Part shown: positions 12,801 through 24,800 of the stretch, piece after piece
How the letters are laid out: every line of letters starts with the position of its first letter
Position numbering within the stretch: position 1 is the first letter of the stretch
Origin: Heligmosomoides polygyrus polygyrus
Taxonomy: Eukaryota; Nematoda; Chromadorea; Rhabditida; Heligmosomidae
NCBI GenBank assembly: GCA_947396885.1
Contig: OX377204.1
Span: 1,550,001-1,614,000 of the forward strand
Direction: 5' to 3'
Length of the DNA stretch: 64,000 nucleotides
The notes under the pieces: generated by a model
Database searches by the model: none
What the model saw: only the letters and a program-made list of their open reading frames with translations
Told to the model about the DNA's origin: nothing
Program-made: the position numbers and the translations under genes

Positions 12801-15800
12801 TTTAAAGCTTGGCAGTCACGTGAAAAGCCCATATTTGCAGCTAATGGGCGACGGAAAGCGTTAAAGAAGCACAGCATAGGTTTATGCAGCCAAGTATAAT
12901 AGTGACAAGACTGTGACAGGCATCCAACCCAAGCAAAATCAATCGAATCTGAAATGAAAGGTTTCAGACGGGGGCATGTCGCAATCTTGACTATTTTCAC
13001 GTCACAGAAATCTCGTTACCCTGTGCTTTCATAAATGTCTCAAACATCTTCAAATGCTTCACTAGCAGCAATGTAAGAACCTCTCAAATAGTACCTGCAT
13101 TTTCCGCAAGCCATAGCGTTTTCAAGTTCCAAACCTTAAAAGACGCAGAAATCAATCGAAATGGCCACTTTCTGAAGAAATTATAACAAGTATTCAAGCA
13201 AAACACAGTCAATCGAGTGGAAAATGCAAAATTTCAGAGGAGAGCATGGCGCGTTTCATGCCGCTCATATGTCAGAAAATTTCCATTTTCTTAAGCATTC
13301 ATGTGAGAGCCCTTAACTTCCTCAGTGATTTTACTGTGAACAATGTTATCGTCTTTCAAACAGTGTATACATTGTTTTGAGACACCCTGTATAGGTCGTC
13401 TGAAACTTACTGTGGCGATAATCGGCTTTCCTGATAGTTTCCCGAACGAGTACGGCATATGAGAGCGATACACATGCCCAACATGGGAACAGGGCACGAA
13501 CAGTATTCCTCCGCCACATTGCCATATCTGCAAAAATCCTATCACTTTTAAAAAGTGGCGGCAAAAAGTTAGCATGGAACTCGCTTTTTATGTGAATTTA
13601 TAGCAAACTGCTTTTCATTTTGAAATAATAGCTTGTGAAGAAAATGACTATGTGTGAAAATGCCCCCATTGACGTAGATTTACTTACAGTGCGCACGAGA
13701 ATTAGGCAAAAACGGACTACGGATTTAAACCTGCCATGTCTTATAGCCTCATATATGAACTTTCAGATCACACTCGTATGATACAGAACACTGAGGCATG
13801 GTTTATACTCAAGTCGCAGCGAGGAGCGGTAGCAGGAGACCTGTCAGCATCCATTATAGGTACATGTCGCGAAGTCGCACAGTGTCGTGGTTCCCACGAT
13901 TAAAGGGGGCCCAGGTCACAACACGCGCATGGTCCCGGCAGGATACGGTACCGTTATCCCATGCGCGCACGTCAATAAATTTGGGCCCCAGATCTTCGGT
14001 CCGTCGGCTCCGCGAGCGGCTCTCGTCTCCGCCAGCGGCATCCGCCGTCGTCAACAGCCTTCCGCCGCCACCAACGACCTCCCGTCAAATCCGCCTCCCT
14101 CCACGACCCTGGGTAACTGGGACTTGTGGCCGGCAACACGTAGGTCGTCAGAATTGTTTTTTTATGCTGTGTCGATGTCATTAAAACTGCGAAGGCCTCT
14201 AGTTCGCGGTTTGTTACCCAACACGTGGAACGTGTCTATATTTATTAGCCGTCAATTGGGTCAGCAACAATAAGGGTCACGATGCCACTGGGGGACGCCT
14301 CAGTGGTATCGTGACGAGTCACCGTACCGTCTCCCCCTTCTCAAAGGTAGGGCCTACCCGCAGCGCAAGAGCTAGCGCGCAAGCGCCAAATAAAAGAGGG
14401 GGGACGGCACGACATGGTGCATCAGACTGGACTTCAGTACAGAGAAATCTGTACTGGGGTTTAGTGATCGAACCTCGTCGCGCTAGCAAGGGTACTAGTA
14501 ATACCGCTCGCTGCTGTTGTGGTTAGGAGCTGATGCCGCAGTAGCGCACATACGCTATAACTGGAGCAAATGCCTTCCGTATACCTATGGGTCGTAGTTA
14601 TGCACCATGGTCGATCGAGTGGCACGACCAGACGTGGAAACGGCATCGCACCTGTGGCGTTCCCAGGGCACTGCCAGCACCTCTACAACGCACCCCAGCC
14701 TCGAGGGTAGGATACGCAGAAGCCCACCACAATGGGTCAGGCGCTCCTCAAGCAGCAAGTCGCGATCGCAAGGAAGCATGCAAAGGGATTGGGAGTCCCA
14801 ACCGCAACTTCGCCCGCCACTTCGCTCCTTGGCTTTAGCTAAAGGGTGTGCGTTATACGTGCACATTAAGCCAATACCGCAGCTCTAGTTATATTCTAGT
14901 CTCTCTGCAGCCAGTCCACCCTTTGTAATGCACATGTTCACGTTCACGCGTCCATAAATAACGTCGCATTTCATGTATCACAGTCTTCGACATTACGGAT
15001 TGGCCCCACGTGTCTCCGCATTTCGTATACACCTCGGGTAGCCTCTGGCCAAGGTCTGCCTGGGGCACAAATACAATGCCTCACGCGTTCTCCCTTTTAG
15101 ATTGGGTAATAGCGGTACCACCTCCCGCAGTAGTCATAATGCCATCAATCTCCACAGTTAAGTCCAAACTTACTAAGGCGTGTAACACCCTGAAGGCGGT
15201 CACAGGTAAGTTCGACACCCACTTGTTCGACTTCATCGATCCTGCCTCAGTATCGTATCATGACCAACTCCAGGCACGTCGTAAAGACCTTGCGGCTTCC
15301 TTACAGGAAATTCGATCCGCTACTGAAGCGGTTCTACAGTGTCGTAAGGAATATCTCGCGGTCGCGGCAGACAGTGGAACGGACGAGACATCTCGCGAGA
15401 GTTACTTGCGTGACTCACATGTGGATGATGCAGTGGTAGAAGCTGAGACCATTACGGCAACCGCGCAGGCCCACCTCGATGAGGTGAATGGACTGATCAA
15501 TACTCTCCCCGCACCGGAACCTGCAACAATTTCTGAGTCGGTTCCGGCGCACGAAGACCATACACCATCAGCTTCCGCCACCGCGCCAACCTCAGACACT
15601 ACTCAACCAGCGTTCCATGTTCCGCCACATCATTATGTGTCCTCATCACCTATTTCAAGTCTATTATTCGCACCTACCAATACCACCTATTCTGCACAGG
15701 TGCCCACTGCTACGCCTATTCAGCTAGGTAAGCTTGAGTTAGACCCATTCTATGGTGATATTACGCAATTTTACACATTTTGGTGTTCATTTGAGCTCGC

Positions 15801-18800
15801 GGTGCATAACGATCCTAATATCAATCCGGTCCACAAGTACCTATATTTGAAAAGTTTACTCAAAGGCGACGCGCAGATTGTGTTGCAAGATCTCGATCCG
15901 GGGCGTTCTAACTATAATCAGCTGGTCAGCTTATTACATAAACGTTTCAACCGCCCACATAAAACTAGGGCAACATTACATAAACAGCTCCAGCAACTTC
16001 CTCAGTCACGAAGCTCAGGATCAGACCTTCGCAACACATGGTTCCGCATTTCAGGAATTTTGCATGGTCTTCGCCAATATGAAGACTTCAAGACGGTATT
16101 ACCACTTCTTGACCTTGTCAAGAGTAAATTTCCGTCAGACATCCGTCAAAAACTGCATGATGTTGAGTTTCAGACAGCATCAGATTTTAATATCGATCAG
16201 ATCATGCAACAACTCGATCTCATCATCGCATCACGTGAAAAGTTCGAAGACTCATGCACACTCAGCGAAAGTTTATCGATCCAGGTACATACTCATTCAC
16301 CCATTCCATCACGCACACCGAGTCCAATTAATTCGAACAGTGTCACCAGACCATGTTGTTTCTGTGATTCAACTGATCATGTTTCAACTCGTTGCCATTT
16401 AGATATTTTGCCAGTCGTACGTCGTAAGTTGGTGAAAACGCAGGGTCTTTGCTGGAAGTGCCTCACTAGCGGTCATACAACACGCTCCTGCAATTGGTCA
16501 TCTTGTCGTCGTTGCGGAGCATCTCATCACGAGATGCTCTGCGAGGACGCAGTTCAAAAACGTTCTACATATCGCACTCCCAGCAGAGATCGTCGCGAGC
16601 ACCACAGTCGACGTGAGGACCATCGACATCGTTATCGTTCACCACGCAACAATTACGCGTCGCACAGCCCATCCCACGATACCTCTCGTAGACATTATTC
16701 GCCGTACAATGACCGTTCAAGATCGAATTCGCGAAGCCGCTACGATTACGGTAGGTTTCATGGAAGTTATTCGTCGTATCGCTACAATTCGCCATCGTCA
16801 CGGGTCTCATTTTCGCCAGTCAGGGACCGTAACAGTTCGCCAAGACGTCGTGATGATTCGCCGTACCCGTATCGGCGTCAGAGCTCACGCACTGACCCCG
16901 ACACGAGGCACGTGCAGTTTTGCGATGCAAATTATTACATTCAGCAGCGTTAATCAAATTTGTCTCTCATGTTCCTTAAGACTATAGCTGCGCACTGTGA
17001 CTCCGGACGATTCGAAGAAGTAGTGTTGCTCCTCGATTCTGGAGCACAGAAAAGTTTTATAGTAAACAGCACCGCGAAACGACTAGGCTTAGTTCCAGTT
17101 GATCCCAAACCATGTACCTTCGTTACCTTTGGCGGGTACTCTATTACAGAAACAACTGGTACAGTTGATGTCAAGCTCATCGAGGCTACTGGCAACATCT
17201 TTCAGGTGAAACTTCTCAACAGAGAAGTCATCACCCTAGAACAGACTCCTTTGCGTTTGTCTGATGAAGACATCCACTTCATTCATACGCATGGTTTACA
17301 GCTGCCCACATGCCAAGATGTTTCTGTAGTTCCAGACATTTTGATCGGTATCGATCATTACTGGGACGTACTTTCCCCGGAGGCTCCAATCTCCCTCCCG
17401 TCGGGCATGGTCCTAAGTCATACGCGCTTTGGGACAGTTGTTTCAGGAAGCTCGATTTTTCGGTCTGGTTATCGCAGGAACCAGAGACCCACAACGCCTT
17501 TACAGCGACAGCAGTATCCGATGACAGCAGCGCAGTAGAACGTCTATGGTCCCTGGACAGCTTAGGTATATTAGATGATCACGACCCCACCGCAGACGGT
17601 AAGTTAAATGAATATCTATTAGAAGACTTTTTTCGCACCGCACAACTTATTGATGGTGTTATCCACGTGAAATTCCCGTGGAAAGATCCGAAGCCGACAC
17701 TTAAGGATAATAAGCGTGTTGCATACTGCCGTTTGTTAGACCAATTTCAACGTTTAAGTAAGACCGCACTTTGGCCACAGTACATCAAGTCCATTGACGA
17801 CCATCTCACCGCCGGATTCATCGAGGAAGTTGATGAATATGTATTCGATGATCCGCGTGTGTATTATATCCCACATCAAGCGGTGATTAAGGAGTCGTCA
17901 TCTACCACCAAGTTGCGCATAGTCTTTGACGCATCTTCGAGGGCGAGGGACGCATGTAGTCTGAATGACTGCCTTCATCAGGGACCCACACTCCTTCCGG
18001 AGCTTGTTGGGATCCTTTTGAGGGCTCGACTGCATCGTTTTCTCCTAATCGCAGATGTGGAAAAGGCCTTTCATCAGGTTCGGCTCCAACACACCGAACG
18101 TGATGCTACGCGTTTCCTTTGGCTTCAAGACCCATGGTTACCACCATCATCATCCAATCTTCGCATCTTCCGCTTTACGCGTGTACCATTCGGTATTAAC
18201 GCGTCTCCATTCTTGCTGTCTGCATCAATTCAATTTTACCTTCGTCATCAAGCTAACCACCTGAGCAACGAGATCATTCATAATACATACGTTGATAATG
18301 TTGTTCTGGGAGCAGCTTCGAATGACGAAGCGTTGCAAAAATATCACGCTCTCAAAACCACTTTCAACTCTATGCATATGAATCTCAGAGAATTCGTAAG
18401 CAATTCTCATGTCGTCGATCTCAATATTGCACCGGCAGATCGCGCCTCAAATCCATCCAATGCAACTTTACTAGGCATTCACTGGCTTTATAGTCCAGAT
18501 TGGCTAGTAATTCCTATCAAAACTCTTAAGACCACCGTCAATTCAAAACGCACGGCCTTGCGCGCACTAGCCTCGACTTTCGATCCGCTCGGTCTATTGA
18601 CCCCTTTCTTCACACCTATCAAAGTCTTTATACAAGACCTCTGGGGCCAAAATCTGGGCTGGGACACACCCTTTACGCAGCAGCAGAGCCAGCAGTGGTC
18701 GAAGCTAATGCTCGCATTGCAACATCCACTACCTCACATATCTAGATTAGTCATGCCTGCCAATACTCAGCCCAACTCATATCACCTCTGCGTATTTGCC

Positions 18801-21800
18801 GACGCATCACAACGAGTATACGCGTGTTGCGCCTACTTGGTCACGCATTCGCCAGCAACAGTTACATCACAGCTCGTCATGGCTAAGTCGCATCTCAATT
18901 CGACTAAGCCACTGACGATACCACGCGCAGAGCTCTTGGCAATTCTCATTAGTGTCCGTATGACACAATATCTTCTTCAGCAAATGGACATCAATATCAC
19001 TGCAATACACCTATTTTCTGACTCCTTAATTGCGTTACATTGGGTCCATACGAACAGAGAGCTCAAAACCTTTGTCAAAAATAGAGTATCAGCGATCAAA
19101 AAGATTATCGACACGCTTCGAGATCGTAACGTTCACGTTCAGTTTCGTCACGTCGTGTCACAGGACAACCTGGCGGACCACGCTACGCGCGGTCTCGCAA
19201 CGAAAGATGCCAATGGCAGTAGCTGGTGGACTGGACCCTCATTTTTGCTGCACGATCCATCACGGTGGCCAGATTCACATATCGACTTCGATGTCCCGTC
19301 CAGCGACAATGAGGTTATATCTGAATTCGCTTTTGCAGCCATCGAAGGTTCGTTTCAATCAGTTTTGCCGTTTCATGTGACAAACAGTTATACTAGGTTA
19401 GTCCTCATCACGGCATATATCCTGAAGTTCATCCGAACTTTCGTGTTCAATCGCATCTCAACCACAAATCAATCGATTTTGCAACTTAAGTTGCCTAACG
19501 TGATTTCTATGTCATCCTCTGGTGGTATACAAGCTTCCGACTTCGAAGCCGCCGAGAACCAGCTTGTTCTCGCGCATTACAGCGAGAGCGAGCGGGATCT
19601 TCGGCGACTGCGTATCAGACCGGCCAACACATATCGAGGCGCTAATGGCCTTATTCACTGTCATTTTCGTGTCGGGCCCCTCGAAACAGCACCAATCTTG
19701 CTTGTACCTGCGCATAGGCTTACGTACTTAATAATTCTCCATTTCCATCTCAGTCAACATCACGCAGGTGTCCATCACACAATTACGGCGCTACGCTCTC
19801 ATTATTACATTCCCTCAGCACGGCGTCATATAGCTAAAATTCTTCGCCGCTGCGTATCCTGTAAGAAAATCGCTGGTCAGGCATATCGGTATCCGCAAAC
19901 GCCAATGTTGCCTCCAGAGCGGGTCACGCGCTCATATCCCTTTCAAAATATCGGACTCGATTATCTGGGTCCACTTACGTCTATTCATAATGACACATCC
20001 GGTAAAACCTGGATTTGTCTCTTTACATGCATGGCCACTAGGGCAATACATCTGGAAGTAGTACTCGACAACTCCGCACAGGAGTTCCTGCTAGCGTTCC
20101 GCCGCTTTGTCGCACGCAGAGGCGCACCAACTGTTGTCTACAGCGACAACGCACCTACGTTTCATGCCGCCGAGAACGCAATTCAATCTGCCATTTATGC
20201 GCCGGTGTCGTGGCAATCCATTTCCAGTTATTGCGCCTCGCATAGGATCACATGGCATTTCATCACACCCCTTTCCCCTTGGAAAGGTGGTTTTTATGAA
20301 AGACTGGTTGCCCTTTTCAAATCTGCGTATCGAAAGTCTGTTGGGCGCGCCATGCTTACTCTCTCACAGCTACAGACGATTGTAGCCGAAATTGAGGCCA
20401 CCCTCAACTCGCGGCCAATAACACCCTTCAGGGAGCAGGACACCTTTGCTTATTTACTGAGACCTATAGACTTCCTGGCACCCAAGGTCAATGCTCAATT
20501 ACCATTTGAAACGCATCACAACGGCGATTCCCCCGATCCTCGACATCAACTTGTAAACTGGCATCGCGAAATGCTGCGAGTCTTGGATCATTTTTGGGAC
20601 CTATGGTATTCAGATTTCCTTGCCGCACTGCGATATAGACACCAAGAGCACGCCCGGACATCACGGTCCACGACTCTCACGCCGAATCTCGGAGATATAG
20701 TTATCATCGCTGACGACAAACTTCCGAGAGGCCATTGGCCGTATGGTCTCGTAAGCAGGTTGGTTGTCAGCAATGATCACAACGTCCGTTCGGTCGAAGT
20801 CCGTACGTCTGGTGGCAAGTCGCTTATTCGATCTATATCACACCTTATTCCGCTCGAACTTAATGCATACGACTATCTTTCCAATCTAGATACTCGTTCT
20901 GAATCTTTGAGCGCAAGCAATACTAGGTCGATTCATGATCAATCAAGTCCAACGCCAGATTCAACACCACCACGCGTTCAGCCATCCCGACGCGCAAAGT
21001 CGATGCATAAGTTTATCCGCTCCAGTTAGTCAATAATCACATCCTTGTTAGCGTGATCGATCCCTTTTCAGTCATGGCAGATGTGGTCGTTGTTCTATTG
21101 TTCGCAGTTGCAGTCCTGTGGCCCGGAGGGCGCTCCACCGCGCTGAAGCACTGGGAATGGGGCCTAGCATTTCGCGTCGACCCGGGAGTCTATCGTTTTT
21201 GTCAGACCCACCTCGATTTTTTTGCACTCAAACTGAGGCTAAAACCTCAGTCAAAATCCCCAAACGCACAAGCAAAACTGTGCATCCAAAACGAGCCCCC
21301 AGCATGTTTCTTCGACGTCAACATCCATCTATTCAACCGCTCGACAATATCGTGACAACGACTTTCTACAACGTCAACGCCCGTCTATCAACCGCTCGAC
21401 AACATCGTGACGACGACCTGCTCGCCATGACTCGATTCGACACATCTCATACTCTGTATATGTGATTTAGCCTTCGCATTTGTTGTTCTAACTCGTAGGC
21501 CCTCTCAACGTCGCCCGTCATTCCCCCCCCCCCCCCCCCCACTCGGTCACATAGGCCATTCTGACGTGTCCTAGGCATCGTCCCGCACACCGTCAGCCTG
21601 TCCCGCACTAGGTAGGGTAGGGATTTTTAACTGACATGTTCTTTGTTGTTGTTTTTGTACTAGTCTAGGTAAGAACGGGATCACCCCATGCTGCAACTCC
21701 AACGCCTACGACCCGCCGGTCTTCAACATCAACGACGTCGCCATCTTCGTCACCGTCGCCGCCCCCAGTGTCGTGGTTCCCACGATTAAAGGGGGCCCAG

Positions 21801-24800
21801 GTCACAACACGCGCATGGTCCCGGCAGGATACGGTACCGTTATCCCATGCGCGCACGTCAATAAATTTGGGCCCCAGATCTTCGGTCCGTCGGCTCCGCG
21901 AGCGGCTCCCGTCTCCGTCAGCGGCATCCGCCGCCGTCAGCGGCCCTTCCGCCGCCACCAGCGGCTCTCCGCCGCCATCAGCCCCCTCCGTCTCCGCGAC
22001 CTGCCTCCCGCCGCCACCAACGGCCCTCCGCCGACGCCGTCAGCCCCCTCCGCCGCCACGACCGGTCTCCCGTCTCTACCGGCGGCATCCGCCGCCGTGA
22101 GCGGCTTTCTGCCGCCACCAGCGGCCCTTCGCCGACGCCGTCAGCCCCCCTCCGCCGCCACGACCGGCCTCTCGTCTCCGCCAGCGGCATCCGCCGTCGT
22201 CAACAGCCTTCCGCCGCCACCAACGACCTCCCGTCAAATCCGCCTCCCTCCACGACCCTGGGTAACTGGGACTTGTGGCCGGCAACACGTAGGTCGTCAG
22301 AATTGTTTTTTTTTATGCTGTGTCGATGTCATTAAAACTGCGAAGGCCTCTAGTTCGCGGTTTGTTACCCAACACGTGGAACGTGTCTATATTTATTAGC
22401 CGTCAATTGGGTCAGCAACAATAAGGGTCACGATGCCACTGGGGGACGCCTCAGTGGTATCGTGACGAGTCACCGTACCGTCTCCCCCTTCTCAAAGGTA
22501 GGGCCTACCCGCAGCGCAAGAGCTAGCGCGCAAGCGCCAAATAAAAGAGGGGGGACGGCACGACACACAGCTTTGAGAGGAGGAAACGCGCCAGCCAATC
22601 ATAGCCAAGCACAACACTTACCCACGCAAGGTAATCAGGGTACCAAATGTGCACACCTTCCATGAATGGAACGTCCATTCTATGCGGCCTTATTGATTGG
22701 CACGTTTCCCCTTCTAAATAATGCGCATGACGTGCCCGATTATACCACGCTGCGACTCAGGTATAAACCCATTTTATATTACTTATTTGTTCATCAAATC
22801 AAACGCCGGTGAGAACACAAACTAAAACGCAGTAGCGAATGATCCAAACATACAAGAAAGGCAGTGTCTTTAAGCAAGGCCAGCTGTTTCTAGCTACCAA
22901 AGAAACAACTAAACAAAACTAAAGAGTAGAGATAGTGTATAGTAGAGATATGAAGGTAAACATAACAAACGAAAATGGGAAGCAACACTAAAACAAAAAA
23001 CGCATATTTCTAGCGTAGATAATGGAGGACAGTCTTCTTAAACTTGCCGAATTCCATAGGAATCTGGTGTGATTCACTTAAATTGGCGAACTCTAAGCTG
23101 GCTCGACAAGCGAAGCCATTGCTCCTCAGAGACGTTTCAGGACAGCGATCACTAACTTGGAATCAGCCCCTCTAATACAAAAGCAATCTATTTTTGAAAA
23201 ATTCGTTAGACTAAAGTCTAATTTTTTCATGTAAAATTTTGTAGAGCAATATAAGGTCATTCTTATTTCTTCTGATTTCAACAGCTTCAATGTTCCACAC
23301 ATCTTGATCCATCTACCGCAACGTTTAAGGACTTTTGGAACTCAGAGACTTTTGCAGGATGCTGGAACGTGAAGGCGAAAGGTAGGCGCAAGCCTATAAA
23401 AGCGTTGACTCTATACATCGCTCTGACTCTCCTGGTAGGTCCACGCTTTTGTAGGCCCGCACCCGTCCCTTCCTCACCCCTTCCCGCGTCGAACAGTAAG
23501 CCGAGTACCGAAAGCAAAACCATCCAATGAGTACCATAGCAACTTGTTAGATAGGTTGGAGGCGAGGAAGGGTGAGAGGAGGAGGAGAAGGAGAAGGAAG
23601 AGGAGAAGGAGGGAAAGGGGGTGGGTTCTAAACCTAGGCGCTGTAACAGCCGTGTAGTATAAGAAGCTGACGCATTGCCGCTTTCTACGGTTACGGTAGG
23701 GTTCCGTTAATGCGGACTACATAGAAGAGGGCGTGTGTCACACCAATCCTATCAGAAGCTATGCATCGAATGTACGTACCACCGACAAGACCGTGCCCTG
23801 TCGAGAGCTTGATTGGCTGCGCGTCTCCATCTCTTCATGCAGGCCTGATTAGCTACTAGTACCTCACCGGTTGTCAAAACTGGCCACATGCAGATCAGTT
23901 AAAGTTCTCTTGCTCTCAGCTCCGTACCTTCCTCCGCGTCAGTAGCGAGGGAGGATAGCGGTACAGAGAGGGCGCACAGTTGCCCTTTTAATTAGCTGTT
24001 GGATCACTCGCGGCACCCCTACCCTTACCGCGGCAATAAGGCGCGGTATAGGGATTTTTCGCCTGAATTCGTGAAGGTATAAACATCAAGTTCAGGATAA
24101 ATAACTCTTCAGATAATTCGCCTGTGTGTTTGCAATAGTAAGTAAAAGTAAAAATAACCTATGAGTTTACAACAAACAATCAACCAATAATTAACGACAA
24201 CGCTTAGCGTTAATCAATCCCTTTGTGGAGTACGATATCCATTTCATTTCATTCAGTGTTTTATCCTTCCCAGAGCAGTCTGGCTCCAAATTATTGACTA
24301 AGGGGGAAGAAAGACTCGGTTGGCATAGATTCTGATAGCACTTCACACGCTCTAAGGCCCCATTTATACTTCCGGCGCCGAGCGACGCGATGGCATGTAT
24401 TGTGGCCAAATTGATCGATCGCATCGCTCGATCAACGTGGCCACAATACGTGGAGTCGCGTCGCTCGACGTCGAAGTATAAACGGGCCCTAACGAACAGA
24501 ATAACTGAAGCTGATCCTATTACGCCCCATGTCCTGCACAAATCACGCAAAGCCAAAGGCGACATATAGTTTACCGGATATCCTAATCGGAGGGGGGAGC
24601 ATAGCTAAAAAAGCGAAAGAAATGAACACAGCGCGGAATAATAGGGCTAGGAAATTGCAAAGAACGGCTCTCTCATAGGCCAGTTCTTGGAGTTGCCCTT
24701 GTAAACTAGTCTTCATTCAGATTTGCCGCCGTTGTCAAAGAGGCAGAGTAGAGTGCCCTCCCCCAATAGGATAGATCCGATTTACATTCGTTTTTCTCAA

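Larger units (their letters stand above)
13883..22565 (+). mobile_element. BEL/Pao LTR retrotransposon, nearly intact
   Basis: An 8.68 kb element flanked by a 5-bp target-site duplication CACAG (13878-13882 and 22566-22570), as expected for BEL/Pao. The LTRs start TGTCGTGG and end CACGACA. Internal order: primer-binding-site candidate directly after the 5' LTR (TGGTGCATCAG from 14415), Gag with zinc knuckles, aspartic protease, reverse transcriptase, RNase H and integrase. The two LTRs are almost identical where they align, so insertion looks recent. It lies antisense to the GalNAc-transferase gene, in its intron 9. Two reading-frame breaks (see Gag and protease entries) may be natural expression signals or damage. 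The internal 14415-15138 leader has no supported ORF. The 739 bp after pol are non-coding and include a C tract of about 18 at 21524-21541. Confidence 0.96.
13797..22772. repeat. MITE split by the BEL/Pao insertion
   Basis: TGGTTTATACTCAAGTCGCAGCG at 13799-13821 is the inverse of 22748-22770 (CGCTGCGACTCAGGTATAAACC, one mismatch region). These look like the two ends of one short TIR element of about 290 bp, cut by the retrotransposon at 13882/22566. The right part includes a CCAGCCAATCATAGCC sequence also present near 10900. Confidence 0.65.

Noticed and set aside
13291..13575. A 94-codon minus ORF taken as a stand-alone gene
   Set aside because: Only its middle (13527-13411) is coding, as exon 10 of the GalNAc-transferase gene; the rest is intron and transposon end.
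15878..16402. A 174-codon ORF inside the BEL Gag region
   Set aside because: It is an alternative frame of the Gag coding sequence; the Gag frame contains the zinc knuckles and capsid motif.
21773..22399. A 208-codon Pro/Arg-rich ORF and neighbours on the other strand
   Set aside because: These are products of the GC-rich tandem array in the 3' LTR.
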